Shown here piece by piece: positions 7,015-14,323 of a DNA stretch of 15,387 nt. Each line of letters begins with the position of its first letter. The stretch's first letter is position 1. A model generated the notes under the pieces. It saw only the letters and a program-made list of their open reading frames with translations, was not told the DNA's origin and ran no database searches. Location: contig UROS01000040.1 of NCBI GenBank assembly GCA_900549445.1, positions 1-15,387 on the forward strand, in the 5' to 3' direction. A program made the translations under genes and the position numbers. The stretch is from an uncultured Porphyromonadaceae bacterium. GTDB lineage: Bacteria; Bacteroidota; Bacteroidia; Bacteroidales; Muribaculaceae.

Positions 7015-7046
7015 CAAATTTACGAATACTTTTTTGATTGACAAAA
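7015..7046 (-). promoter_or_regulatory. rpsU promoter
   Basis: On the minus strand TTTTG (7042-7046) is followed by 19 nt and then TAAATTTG (7015-7022), a full match to the Bacteroidota TTTG / TAnnTTTG promoter with standard spacing. It is the best promoter in the window, as expected for a ribosomal protein gene. Confidence 0.75.
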
Positions 7047-7154
7047 TATTTTGCCCCTTCCGCCGCGAAAATTCCGCATATTAACGTCGATCTTCATTTA
7101 AAACACTTTGAAAACTGAGGGCTGCGGCCGTCCGCTGAATCAAGAGCATTTCCC

Positions 7155-7192
7155 ATTGATATATTTATCGTAGATTGATATGTTTATCGTCG
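7155..7192. repeat. 19-bp tandem direct repeat
   Basis: Unit 1 is ATTGATATATTTATCGTAG (7155-7173) and unit 2 is ATTGATATGTTTATCGTCG (7174-7192), 17 of 19 identical with no spacer. It is A/T-rich and lies inside repeat element A, upstream of both divergent genes. It could be a pair of protein-binding sites or an element-internal duplication. Confidence 0.7.
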
Positions 7193-7219
7193 AACTACTG
7201 CAAATCTCTGAATATCAGC

Positions 7220-7325
7220 GTACGGACGTGATTCATCACGTCCACTGTGAATAAACATTTTTACAGAAAAAACGAATGCATTCACCCGTGTTTTTCGCGG
7301 TGGACGTGAAGAATCACGTCCGTAC
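7220..7325. repeat. inverted repeat of element A
   Basis: Arms 7220-7245 and 7300-7325 are reverse complements at 25 of 26 positions, with a 54-nt spacer. Each arm contains its own small palindrome, left GGACGTGATTCATCACGTCC and right GGACGTGAAGAATCACGTCC, so single strands could form either one long stem or two short ones. The spacer has a second inverted pair, GTGAAT and ATTCAC. Confidence 0.85.
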
Positions 7326-7483
7326 AATATGCGCAGATTATCAGCGCTTTAGCCAATCACCATATTCATTAAATCCGCTGTCCGTATTTTTTAATGAAAA
7401 AGCCGTGACTCCTGTCCTGAAAATTTCCTATCTTGTCCCAAAAAATTTCACCTCGCTCTGAAAAAAGCGACATTATCGCAATG

Positions 7484-7511
7484 TTTTCCGGGCGATGGTG
7501 TATTATCTTTG
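7484..7511 (+). promoter_or_regulatory. promoter of the basic hypothetical gene
   Basis: TATCTTTG at 7504-7511 fits the -7 consensus, with TTTT at 7484-7487 as a weak -33 box 16 nt upstream. Transcription would start near 7517, which rules out the in-frame ATG at 7495 and fixes the gene start at 7537. Confidence 0.6.
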
Positions 7512-7536
7512 CAGCAGAATTCAAAACACACAGACA

Positions 7537-8022
7537 ATGAAAACCACAAAGAAACAGAACCTTTACCGAGTGTCGGATCGTGCTTACCGCACAATCATCT
7601 CAGACTGCATCGACTCCATGACGGGCTGCAAAATAGACCCGTTCACCTTCAAACAGGTTGTGACGGCCGTCCGCAATTATCTTGGCCCCGAAGGCAAAAT
7701 AACAGGCCTGGGCAGAAAGGCAAAACCGATTTTCGAACGCTTGCTTCCCGACCTCGACCGTGCTATCCGCCGCTCCTCTACTGCCCGCGCCGCAGCTGCG
7801 CGCCGCAATACCGCGAAGAAATCTGCCGAAACCGAAATCAAGGAACCCGTGGCCGAACCGGAAACTGACGCCCGGCCGAAACTCACCGCCGGCACTGCTT
7901 CCGTTGCCACTCCACGGCGGGACAAAGCCCCCGCAGAACGGTGTGCGCGCAGTGCTTCTACCTGCGCGGTTTCCTCTGTCGGGAAAAGAGCAGATAGCCG
8001 GCCACTATCACTGCGCACGTAA
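7537..8022 (+). CDS. hypothetical basic protein, Lys/Arg/Ala-rich tail
   Basis: A 161-residue protein I do not recognise. Residues 1-75 look like a small folded domain (MKTTKKQNLYRVSDRAYRTI ..., with helices and a conserved-looking KIDPFTFKQVVTAVRNYLGPEGKI segment ending in FERLLPDLDRAI). Residues 77-96 are a basic helix rich in Arg, Ala and Lys, followed by a Glu/Pro/Ala low-complexity segment. The composition suggests nucleic-acid binding, but no motif proves it. The start is set by the promoter at 7504. The last 21 residues (141-161) are encoded antisense to the 3' end of the MATE gene (65-nt convergent overlap); that tail has no evident character and may come from loss of an earlier stop codon. 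It is the only complete plus-strand gene in the window. Confidence 0.6.
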   Translation: MKTTKKQNLYRVSDRAYRTIISDCIDSMTGCKIDPFTFKQVVTAVRNYLGPEGKITGLGRKAKPIFERLLPDLDRAIRRSSTARAAAARRNTAKKSAETEIKEPVAEPETDARPKLTAGTASVATPRRDKAPAERCARSASTCAVSSVGKRADSRPLSLRT

Positions 8023-9337
8023 GGATTTCGGCCGAAGGTATGGCGAGCCACAGTCCCGCTTCGCCCAATATTCTCGGCAGCAGTATGAAACTCGGAACCA
8101 GGAGTATGACTCCTCGCAAAAGGGTGTAGACGGTCGATGTCAGCGCTTTCTCTATGCTCTGATAGTAGCCGATGAGAGCTATGTTGACGGCGAAGAACAC
8201 GGCGCATGTAGAAAACAGCGGCAAGCCCTTTACGGCAAGTCCGTAGGCGGCTTCCGACGGGTCGAGGAACCAGAACGCGACCGCCGGAGCAAAAAGCCAT
8301 AGCGTCAGGTTTATCACCACACCGCAGACTATTGCGGTAAGGAGCGATACCCGAAGCGTCTGGCCTACGCGCGCCATGTTGCCGGCGCCGTAGTTGTAGC
8401 TGATTATGGGCTGCGCCGACTGGGCCACTGCATTGCTTGCCGAGAACACGAACGGGAAGAGATAGCATGCAACTGCGAATGCGGCCACTCCCGCCTCGCC
8501 GAGCATCGACATAAACATATAGTTGCCTGTAAGCATCATTATGCTCATGGCGAGTTCCGTGAGGAAGGTGGCGAATCCGATTTTCATCATGTACCACACG
8601 TTGCGTGCCGTAAGCAGCAGCGATGTTACCGTGCATTTGAGCCGGTAAAACCGGAGCTTGTCACTGAACCATACGAAATATGCCAGTACCATCAGTCCCC
8701 CGCAGCCGCAGGCTATCGAGGTGGCGAACGCCGCCCCCATGAGTCCCCATCCGAGCGGAAATATCATCAGCCAGTCGAGGAATATGTTCACTACAGCCGC
8801 TATGATCTGCACCCACATGGCATATTTGGGCGATCCGTCGAGGCGGATGAGCATCATACCCACGCACTCGGCGAACAGGAATATGAGCCCCGGCGCCAGC
8901 CACACCATGTAGCTCACCCCATAGTCCTCAAGTACCGCGCTGCTGCCTAAAAACCTTACGAGCTGATGGGGTATGGCGAGGCAGAGTACAGTGAACAGTC
9001 CCATGATAACCGCTCCGATGAGCATTGCCTGCGTCAGGATTATGCGCGCTGCTTTCACGTTGTCCTCCGACAGACGGATGCTTGCTATCACCGAAGAGCC
9101 GATGCCGAACATCAGGCCGATGCCTGTGGTGACAAGGAAGATGGGTGCCACTATGTTGACTGCTGCGATTCCGTTGGAGCCTACGCCGTGGCCTACGAAG
9201 ATTCCGTCGATGATTGTGAGCGCCGTGTTGAAAATCATTCCCACGAGGGTAGGGAAGAAGATGGCGCGGAAGATTTTGCCGATTTTGCCGTCGGCGAAAT
9301 CAATTTTGTCGCGATCAAGATTCCTATCTCTTTTCAT
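7958..9337 (-). CDS. MATE family efflux transporter
   Basis: Cation-coupled drug/metabolite exporter of the inner membrane, 459 residues, usual length for the family. After a short polar N-terminus the helices begin at about residue 24, with the helix 1-2 signature TIIDGIFVGHGVGSNGIAAV at 41-60 (Pro29 in helix 1). About twelve hydrophobic helices follow in two similar halves, for example TELAMSIMMLTGNYMFMSML and SYNYGAGNMARV. The substrate cannot be told; the type resembles the MepA-like group. It is transcribed alone from a promoter-like box at 9376, with a repeat element immediately upstream, and its 3' end overlaps the convergent basic-protein gene by 65 nt. Confidence 0.92.
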   Translation of the reverse strand: MKRDRNLDRDKIDFADGKIGKIFRAIFFPTLVGMIFNTALTIIDGIFVGHGVGSNGIAAVNIVAPIFLVTTGIGLMFGIGSSVIASIRLSEDNVKAARIILTQAMLIGAVIMGLFTVLCLAIPHQLVRFLGSSAVLEDYGVSYMVWLAPGLIFLFAECVGMMLIRLDGSPKYAMWVQIIAAVVNIFLDWLMIFPLGWGLMGAAFATSIACGCGGLMVLAYFVWFSDKLRFYRLKCTVTSLLLTARNVWYMMKIGFATFLTELAMSIMMLTGNYMFMSMLGEAGVAAFAVACYLFPFVFSASNAVAQSAQPIISYNYGAGNMARVGQTLRVSLLTAIVCGVVINLTLWLFAPAVAFWFLDPSEAAYGLAVKGLPLFSTCAVFFAVNIALIGYYQSIEKALTSTVYTLLRGVILLVPSFILLPRILGEAGLWLAIPSAEILTCAVIVAGYLLFSRQRKPRR

Positions 9338-9375
9338 GATTCCTTATTGCTTTTTGTATTTTTCGAAACGGTCTG

Positions 9376-9383
9376 CAAAGGTA
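9376..9383 (-). promoter_or_regulatory. MATE gene -7 box
   Basis: Minus strand TACCTTTG matches TAnnTTTG and lies about 40 nt before the ATG. The -33 region is weak (GGTTATT). The terminal repeat of element B begins 24 nt upstream of the box, so insertion of the element may have replaced the upstream promoter context. Confidence 0.55.
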
Positions 9384-9406
9384 GGACTTTATTTCCGAAT
9401 AACCAC

Positions 9407-9665
9407 GGCTCTTTCATTTAAAACCCTTGGCAGGTTCATCGTTATACTGATATAACTGATTGAGTGTCAATGTACGGACGTGATTCTTCACGTCCACGGT
9501 GAATAAACATTTTTACAGAAAAAAGAATGCATTCACACGTGTTTTCTCGGTGGACGTGAAGAATCACGTCCGTACAATACGCAGGTTATCAGTGCGTTGC
9601 CTAACGGGTATATTGCTCCCCCGGATTCATAAGATTCGCTATCCGTGGTTTTAAATGAAAGAGCC
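9407..9665. repeat. MITE-like nested-palindrome element, copy B
   Basis: A non-coding element of 259 bp bounded by perfect 19-bp terminal inverted repeats, GGCTCTTTCATTTAAAACC at 9407-9425 and its reverse complement at 9647-9665. It fills nearly the whole gap between the MATE gene and dpp3; the right end stops 13 nt from the dpp3 stop codon. No target-site duplication is obvious outside the repeats. There is no reading frame of note inside. It shares its centre and right part with copy A at 7089-7404. Non-autonomous mobile element is the likeliest nature; a structured RNA or attenuator is possible. Confidence 0.75.
9472..9575. repeat. inverted repeat of element B
   Basis: Arms 9472-9497 and 9550-9575 are perfect reverse complements over 26 bp, with a 52-nt spacer. 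Each arm contains GGACGTGA-4nt-TCACGTCC, a palindrome in its own right. The spacer again holds GTGAAT ... ATTCAC and an A-rich centre, as in copy A. Confidence 0.88.
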
Positions 9666-9678
9666 TTGTCGGTCCGTA

Positions 9679-11730
9679 TCAGCGGCGGGAGCCGTCGCGG
9701 TAAACGGTGTTGCGGGGGAGCGTGGAGTAGGTGCGCGAGTAGCGGAGCATCTGGGGGATGTAGTCCTCGGTGTAGTCGAGGGTCACGTCGGTTATCTCGC
9801 CGTTGGCATCCCTGACTGCGGTGTAGATCGGGTTCACGAAGCCGCGGTAAGGGGGAATGTTGAGCTTCGAGTAGCGGTCGAGCACTTCCTTGTGGAGATC
9901 CTGGTCAACTTTCACGCCGTAGGTTTCTACGAGCGCGGCTCCGGCGGCATAGTCGCCCTCGCTCTTAATGCGCTGGATTTCGCCGAGCAGCTGTCCGAAG
10001 AGGTTGCGGAGAGCTTCGTAATCGTTGATTTTCACGTAGGTTTTGCCGTCTTTTTTGACGAGTTCGACAACGTTGTCGGCTTTTCCTTTCTCATAGACCC
10101 ATTTTGCGATGAGCTGACGGTTGCGCATATGGGCTTCCTCAACGTCTTTACCGGGTTCTATGCGCATGAGCTGCGTCATGAGTCCGTTGAGCATATATTT
10201 GTAGTATTCGGCCTTGTAGGCGTCGGGGTTGTCGAGCAGTCCGAGTTCGAGCAGCTTTTTGTCGCCGAGATAGTAAAGGGCGAAGAGGTCGGCGCGCGCT
10301 TCCTCGAGGGTCGAGCCGTGGGCTTTGAGAGCGTCGGGGTCTACACCGGGGAGCAGGCGGCCTGAGGCGTGGCCGAGGCACTCGTGGAGGTCGGTGTGGA
10401 GGTTGTCGGTGATAAACAGATATTTGTCCATGAGATCCGACGTCTCCTTGTCGATTACGAATTCCTCGTTGAAGCCGTTGCCGTGCGATGCCATGTCGTA
10501 GGCCTCGGTTATGTTCTCAAGGGTGACTGACTTGGAGCCGTGCTGGGCGCGGATCCAGTTGGCGTTGGGGAGGTTGATGCCGATGGGGGTGGAGGGGTAG
10601 GCGTCGCCGGCGAGGATTGCCGCGGTGATGACTTTGGCCGACACGCCTTTCACTTTCTCTTTGCGGAAACGGGGGTCGACGGGGGAGTGATCCTCGAACC
10701 ACTGGGCGTTGCCCGAAACGATTTCGGTGCGGTGGGATGCCTCTTCGTTCTTGAAATTGACTATCGACTCCCAGGAGCCTGTCATGCCGAGCGGGTCGCC
10801 GTAGCTCTCGATGAAACCGTTGATGAAGTCGACCTTCGAGGCGGTGTCCTCCACCCAGTCGATCGAATACTGGTCGAACGCCTTGAGGTCGCCGGTGGTG
10901 TAGAATTCTATGAGTTTCTTAATCGTGGCGCTCTGGCCGGGGTTTTCGGCGTATTTCTCAGCCTCGGTGAGGAGGTCGACGATGCGCGAGATTGCTTCGG
11001 TGTAAAGGCCGTCCTTGCGGTAGACTTCTTCCACGATTTTGCCGTCTTTTTTAGCCACGCGGGCATTCAGTCCGTAGGAAACCGGGTCGGGAATGGTGGT
11101 GTCTTTTATGGCGTTGTAGTAATTCTCGACTTCGGCCTGGGTGACGCCTTCGGCATACATGTTGTTGGCGGAGGTGAGGATGAGGTCTGCTCCTTCGGCC
11201 TGGTTGACGCGCTTGGGCATGACGGCGGGGTCGAACATCACCGCGAGAATTTCGTCGAGGTTCTGCGGCACGCGGCTGTCGGGCAGCTTGCTGACGCGCT
11301 CCACGAAGAATTCCCGCGAGAATCCGGGTTGGAACTTGTCGGTGGAATAATGATGGTGGATGCCGTTGGCGAACTCAACCTGCTTGAGGTATTTTACGAA
11401 TGCCTTGTAGTCGGCCGACTCCTCGTCGCCGTCGAAGTTTGTGTAGACGTCCTCGAGCAGGTCGCGGATGGCGAGGTTGTATCTTCCGTTCTGATCCCAG
11501 AGGATGTCGCGGCCTGTTATGGCGGCTTCGGTGAGATAATATACGAGCGCTTTCTGCTTCGGCGTGAGGTTTTCGAACCCGGGCACCTTGTAGCGGAGCA
11601 CCTCGATGTCGGCGAACCGGTCGACGGTGTAGTCGAAGTCGTCGGCCGCAGCTTTCCCGCTCTTGTCGGAGCAGGAGGTGAAAGAGAGAGCGGTGATTGA
11701 ACCGGCAATCATAAGATGGATTAGTTTCAT
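9679..11730 (-). CDS. dipeptidyl-peptidase III family (M49) lipoprotein
   Basis: Zinc metallopeptidase that releases dipeptides from the N-terminus of short peptides. The 683-residue protein has the M49 signature HECLGH at 449-454 (two His zinc ligands and catalytic Glu450) and the second motif EEARAD at 476-481, which supplies the third ligand. Length and motifs match the Bacteroides thetaiotaomicron enzyme type. The N-terminus MKLIHLMIAGSITALSFTSC is a lipoprotein signal with Cys20, so unlike the cytosolic eukaryotic enzymes it should be anchored in the envelope and act on peptides in the periplasm or at the surface. It is last in the dxr-rseP-rlmI-dpp3 run, 23 nt after rlmI. Confidence 0.93.
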   Translation of the reverse strand: MKLIHLMIAGSITALSFTSCSDKSGKAAADDFDYTVDRFADIEVLRYKVPGFENLTPKQKALVYYLTEAAITGRDILWDQNGRYNLAIRDLLEDVYTNFDGDEESADYKAFVKYLKQVEFANGIHHHYSTDKFQPGFSREFFVERVSKLPDSRVPQNLDEILAVMFDPAVMPKRVNQAEGADLILTSANNMYAEGVTQAEVENYYNAIKDTTIPDPVSYGLNARVAKKDGKIVEEVYRKDGLYTEAISRIVDLLTEAEKYAENPGQSATIKKLIEFYTTGDLKAFDQYSIDWVEDTASKVDFINGFIESYGDPLGMTGSWESIVNFKNEEASHRTEIVSGNAQWFEDHSPVDPRFRKEKVKGVSAKVITAAILAGDAYPSTPIGINLPNANWIRAQHGSKSVTLENITEAYDMASHGNGFNEEFVIDKETSDLMDKYLFITDNLHTDLHECLGHASGRLLPGVDPDALKAHGSTLEEARADLFALYYLGDKKLLELGLLDNPDAYKAEYYKYMLNGLMTQLMRIEPGKDVEEAHMRNRQLIAKWVYEKGKADNVVELVKKDGKTYVKINDYEALRNLFGQLLGEIQRIKSEGDYAAGAALVETYGVKVDQDLHKEVLDRYSKLNIPPYRGFVNPIYTAVRDANGEITDVTLDYTEDYIPQMLRYSRTYSTLPRNTVYRDGSRR

Positions 11731-11753
11731 TCGGGGGGTTATTGATTGGTTGA

Positions 11754-12938
11754 TTATTCTACGTAGAGCACCAGCCCTTTGAGGTATTCGCCTTCGGGGT
11801 GGTAGATGTTGACCGGATGGTCGGCGGGCTGGGTGAGCTGATGGAGGATGCGCACGCGCCGTCCGGTCGAGGCCGCGGCCGTGAATACCGCAAGGCGGAA
11901 CTGCTCGCGGCTTATGGCCTGGGAGCAGGAGAAGGTGAAGAGTACGCCTCCGGGAGCTATTTTTTCGATAGCGGCGGCGTTGAGGCGGCGGTAGCCGCGC
12001 AGGGCGTTGCTGATGGCGCTGCGGTGCTTGGCGAATGCGGGCGGGTCGAGCACAATCAGGTTGTAGGCGTCCTGCTTCATGTCGGCGAGAAACCTGAATG
12101 CGTCTTCAGCAAACGATTTGTGGCGTCCGTCGCCGGGAAAATTCAGACTGATGTTGGCGTCGGTGAGCGTCACGGCCTTGGCGGAACTGTCGACCGAGTG
12201 CACCAGCTCCGCGCCTCCGCGCATGGCGTAGACGGAGAAGCCGCCCGTGTAGCAGAACATGTTGAGCACCCTGGCGCCGCGGCTGTAGCGTTCGAGCAGT
12301 GCGCGGTTGTCGCGCTGATCCACGAAGAAGCCCGTTTTCTGACCCTTGAGCCAGTCAACGTGGAACCGCAGTCCGTTCTCAAGGCCGATGTTTGTGTCGT
12401 ATTTACCTATGATATAGTCGTTGACGGGGTCGAGGCGCGCTTTGAATGGCAGTGTGGTCTCCGATTTGTAGTAGACGTTGCTTATTCCGGCGCCGGGGAG
12501 CGCGGTGAGGGCGCGGGCAATGGAGTGGCGGGCGTAGTGCATGCCGGGGGAGTGGGCCTGCAGCACGGCTGTGGAGCCGTAGATGTCGACCACGCATCCG
12601 GGCAGGAAATCGCCTTCGCCGTGGACGAGGCGGAAGGTGGAGTTGTCGGGTCTGACGAGGCCGAGCCTGCGGCGCAGCTGCCATGCCGCTTCGAGCCTGC
12701 GGGCGAAGAAGTTTTCGTCGATTTCTCCGTCGGGGGCGGTGTCGAGGATTCTCACGGCTATCGAGCCGATTTCGTAGTGGCCGGTGCCGAGAAAGTGTCC
12801 TTCCGACGAAACCACTCTCACGGTCTCTCCCTCCTCCAGGCCGTCGGGCAGCGAGGCGATGGCGCCGGAAAACACCCAGGGATGGAAACGGAGCAGCGAG
12901 TCCTCCTTGCCGCGTTTGAGTCTGATGGTCTTATACAT
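11754..12938 (-). CDS. rlmI: 23S rRNA (cytosine-C5) methyltransferase, RlmI type
   Basis: Class I SAM-dependent RNA methyltransferase of 394 residues, close to the 396 of E. coli RlmI, which makes m5C1962 in 23S rRNA. Residues 1-70 form a PUA domain (RFHPWVFSGAI). The central EEHD-like part contains KTGFFVDQRDNR at 201-212. The Rossmann part has motif I LNMFCYTGGFS at 225-235, the acidic D250 for the ribose, motif IV LDPPAFAK at 297-304 and the catalytic Cys338 in FTFSCSQ. All catalytic features are intact. The ATG follows the rseP stop after a single base (12939), so the two are probably translationally coupled. The exact target nucleotide is inferred from the family. Confidence 0.9.
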   Translation of the reverse strand: MYKTIRLKRGKEDSLLRFHPWVFSGAIASLPDGLEEGETVRVVSSEGHFLGTGHYEIGSIAVRILDTAPDGEIDENFFARRLEAAWQLRRRLGLVRPDNSTFRLVHGEGDFLPGCVVDIYGSTAVLQAHSPGMHYARHSIARALTALPGAGISNVYYKSETTLPFKARLDPVNDYIIGKYDTNIGLENGLRFHVDWLKGQKTGFFVDQRDNRALLERYSRGARVLNMFCYTGGFSVYAMRGGAELVHSVDSSAKAVTLTDANISLNFPGDGRHKSFAEDAFRFLADMKQDAYNLIVLDPPAFAKHRSAISNALRGYRRLNAAAIEKIAPGGVLFTFSCSQAISREQFRLAVFTAAASTGRRVRILHQLTQPADHPVNIYHPEGEYLKGLVLYVE

Positions 12939-12939
12939 A

Positions 12940-14295
12940 TTATTTGAAAAATGCTCTGAAAAGGTCGTTGCCGTTGGCGTAGATGAGGAGAATCAGCAGG
13001 AACGCCATGCCGATATACTGCGCGATTATCAGGAACTGCTCGCTCGGCTGGCGGCGGGTTATCATTTCGTAGAGGAGAAACATTACGTGGCCGCCGTCGA
13101 GTCCCGGAATCGGGATTATGTTCATGAATGCGAGGGCTACCGAGAGGAATGCGGTAATCTGCCAGAAAGAGAACCAGCTCCATTTCTCGGGGAAGAGGTT
13201 GCCTATGGCGCCGAATCCGCCGAGACTCTGCGCTCCTTCGGCGGAAAACACGTGTTTCATCGACCCTACGTAGTTGGTGAGGGTTCCGGTGCCGATTTCC
13301 CATCCCTTCGGAATGGCCTGGAATATGTTGTAGTGCTCGGCCACGGTGGGGTAGACGTCGGTGAGCTGGCGGAGCTGGAAGCCGAGTTTGCCGTACTGGT
13401 TGGGCGTCACGGCCATCGTGAGCACCGAGTCGCCGCGTACTACCGTAACCGTCGTCTCTTTCTCCTTGTAGTTGAGCAGAGCGGGGGTGAGTTCGGTATA
13501 GGTGGGAGTCCTGACGGTGTCGATCATTATTATCCTGTCGCCCTCTTTGAGTCCGGCTTTCTCTGCTGCCTCTCCGGGCACGAGGCGGTCGATGTAGACC
13601 GGAAGACGGAACGCCAGGAATCCTTTCTCGTCGTTGAGGCGGAATATGAAATCTTCGGGGATGGCTATGTTTACGGTATCGCGCTTGTTGCGGAGCACCG
13701 TGACGGTTTTGGCCTCGATCATTTCGAGGGCGTAGTTGCCTTTCGATGCGTCGAGTTTCCTTCCGTCGGCCATGAGGGGTATGTCGCCGTTGCGGAATCC
13801 GGCGTCGATGGCAGCGGGCACGAAGTCCATGCCCTCGGTGGCTTTTTCAAGCTCGATGTAGCGCTCGCCCCAGTGGAATGCTATTCCGGCATAGATGATG
13901 ATGGCGAGGATGAAGTTGAAAAGCACGCCGCCGAGCATCACGAGCAGCCGCTGCCAGGCCGGTTTGGTGCGGAATTCCCAGGGCTTGGGATCCTGTTTGA
14001 GCTGGTCGGTGTCCATCGACTCGTCGACCATGCCGGCAATCTTGCAGTAGCCGCCGAGTGGGAGCCAGCCGATGCCGTATTCAGTGTCGCGCCACGACGT
14101 CTTGTCCGGGTCAGCGCCCGGTTTGTCCTTGGGTTTCCATTTGGCGAGCGTGAACCATGGGTTGAAGAAAAGATAAAATTTCTCCACCTTTATTCCGAAG
14201 ATCCGGGCGAAGATATAGTGACCGAACTCGTGGATTATCACGAGGAAGGCGAGGGCAGCTATGAGCTGCAGGGCTTTCATGAGAAATGCTTCCAC
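12940..14295 (-). CDS. rseP: site-2 intramembrane zinc metalloprotease RseP
   Basis: Site-2 protease of the inner membrane that cleaves membrane-bound anti-sigma factors and remnant signal peptides. The 451-residue protein has the zinc motif HEFGH at 22-26 in the first helix, a GxxxN-like LGGVLFNFI at 121-129, a PDZ domain at about 225-290 (VPGEAAEKAGLKEGDRI) and the third ligand in PGLDGG (Asp400) near the C-terminal helices. I keep the GTG start at 14293-14295 because MEAFLMKALQL matches the N-terminus I recall for Bacteroides homologs (METFLIxALQL); the in-frame ATG at 14278-14280 is the alternative. It follows dxr by 28 nt, a common pairing, and precedes rlmI by 1 nt. Confidence 0.93.
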   Translation of the reverse strand: MEAFLMKALQLIAALAFLVIIHEFGHYIFARIFGIKVEKFYLFFNPWFTLAKWKPKDKPGADPDKTSWRDTEYGIGWLPLGGYCKIAGMVDESMDTDQLKQDPKPWEFRTKPAWQRLLVMLGGVLFNFILAIIIYAGIAFHWGERYIELEKATEGMDFVPAAIDAGFRNGDIPLMADGRKLDASKGNYALEMIEAKTVTVLRNKRDTVNIAIPEDFIFRLNDEKGFLAFRLPVYIDRLVPGEAAEKAGLKEGDRIIMIDTVRTPTYTELTPALLNYKEKETTVTVVRGDSVLTMAVTPNQYGKLGFQLRQLTDVYPTVAEHYNIFQAIPKGWEIGTGTLTNYVGSMKHVFSAEGAQSLGGFGAIGNLFPEKWSWFSFWQITAFLSVALAFMNIIPIPGLDGGHVMFLLYEMITRRQPSEQFLIIAQYIGMAFLLILLIYANGNDLFRAFFK

Positions 14296-14323
14296 AAAAA
14301 ATATGTTTTATGATTCGGATTGT

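Larger units (their letters stand above)
7089..7404. repeat. MITE-like nested-palindrome element, copy A
   Basis: A non-coding element of about 316 bp. Its ends are degenerate forms of the terminal repeat of copy B: TCTTCATTTAAAACA at the left and TTTTTTAATGAAAAAGCC at the right. Its centre (7220-7345) matches copy B at roughly nine bases in ten, in the same orientation. The left part holds a 19-bp tandem repeat that copy B lacks. It encodes no transposase; a 61-codon frame at 7276-7461 runs through the palindrome and is not credible. It fills most of the 490-nt gap between the rpsU promoter and the promoter at 7484, and I see no other gene in that gap. The exact left end is uncertain by several bases. 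Confidence 0.7.

Noticed and set aside
6440..7084. A 214-codon plus-strand frame across rpsU and its leader
   Set aside because: Antisense to a certain ribosomal protein gene and its promoter; the Phe/Leu-rich part is the complement of A-rich leader sequence.
7276..7461. A 61-codon plus-strand frame inside element A
   Set aside because: It begins in the spacer of the inverted repeat and has no counterpart frame in copy B.
7220..9575. CRISPR-like repeats (GGACGTGA ... TCACGTCC units)
   Set aside because: Only two units per locus, in inverted rather than direct orientation, spacer conserved between loci, and no cas genes.
10540..11700. A 386-codon plus-strand frame opposite dpp3
   Set aside because: Wholly antisense to the M49 peptidase and rich in Val/Gly/Asp in the shadow pattern; no promoter or motif.
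11799..12947. A 382-codon plus-strand frame opposite rlmI
   Set aside because: Antisense to an intact methyltransferase; no recognisable domain.
12784..14313. A 509-codon plus-strand frame opposite rlmI and rseP
   Set aside because: Antisense to rseP with its zinc and PDZ motifs; its His/Glu/Gly/Val-rich composition is that of a reverse-strand shadow.
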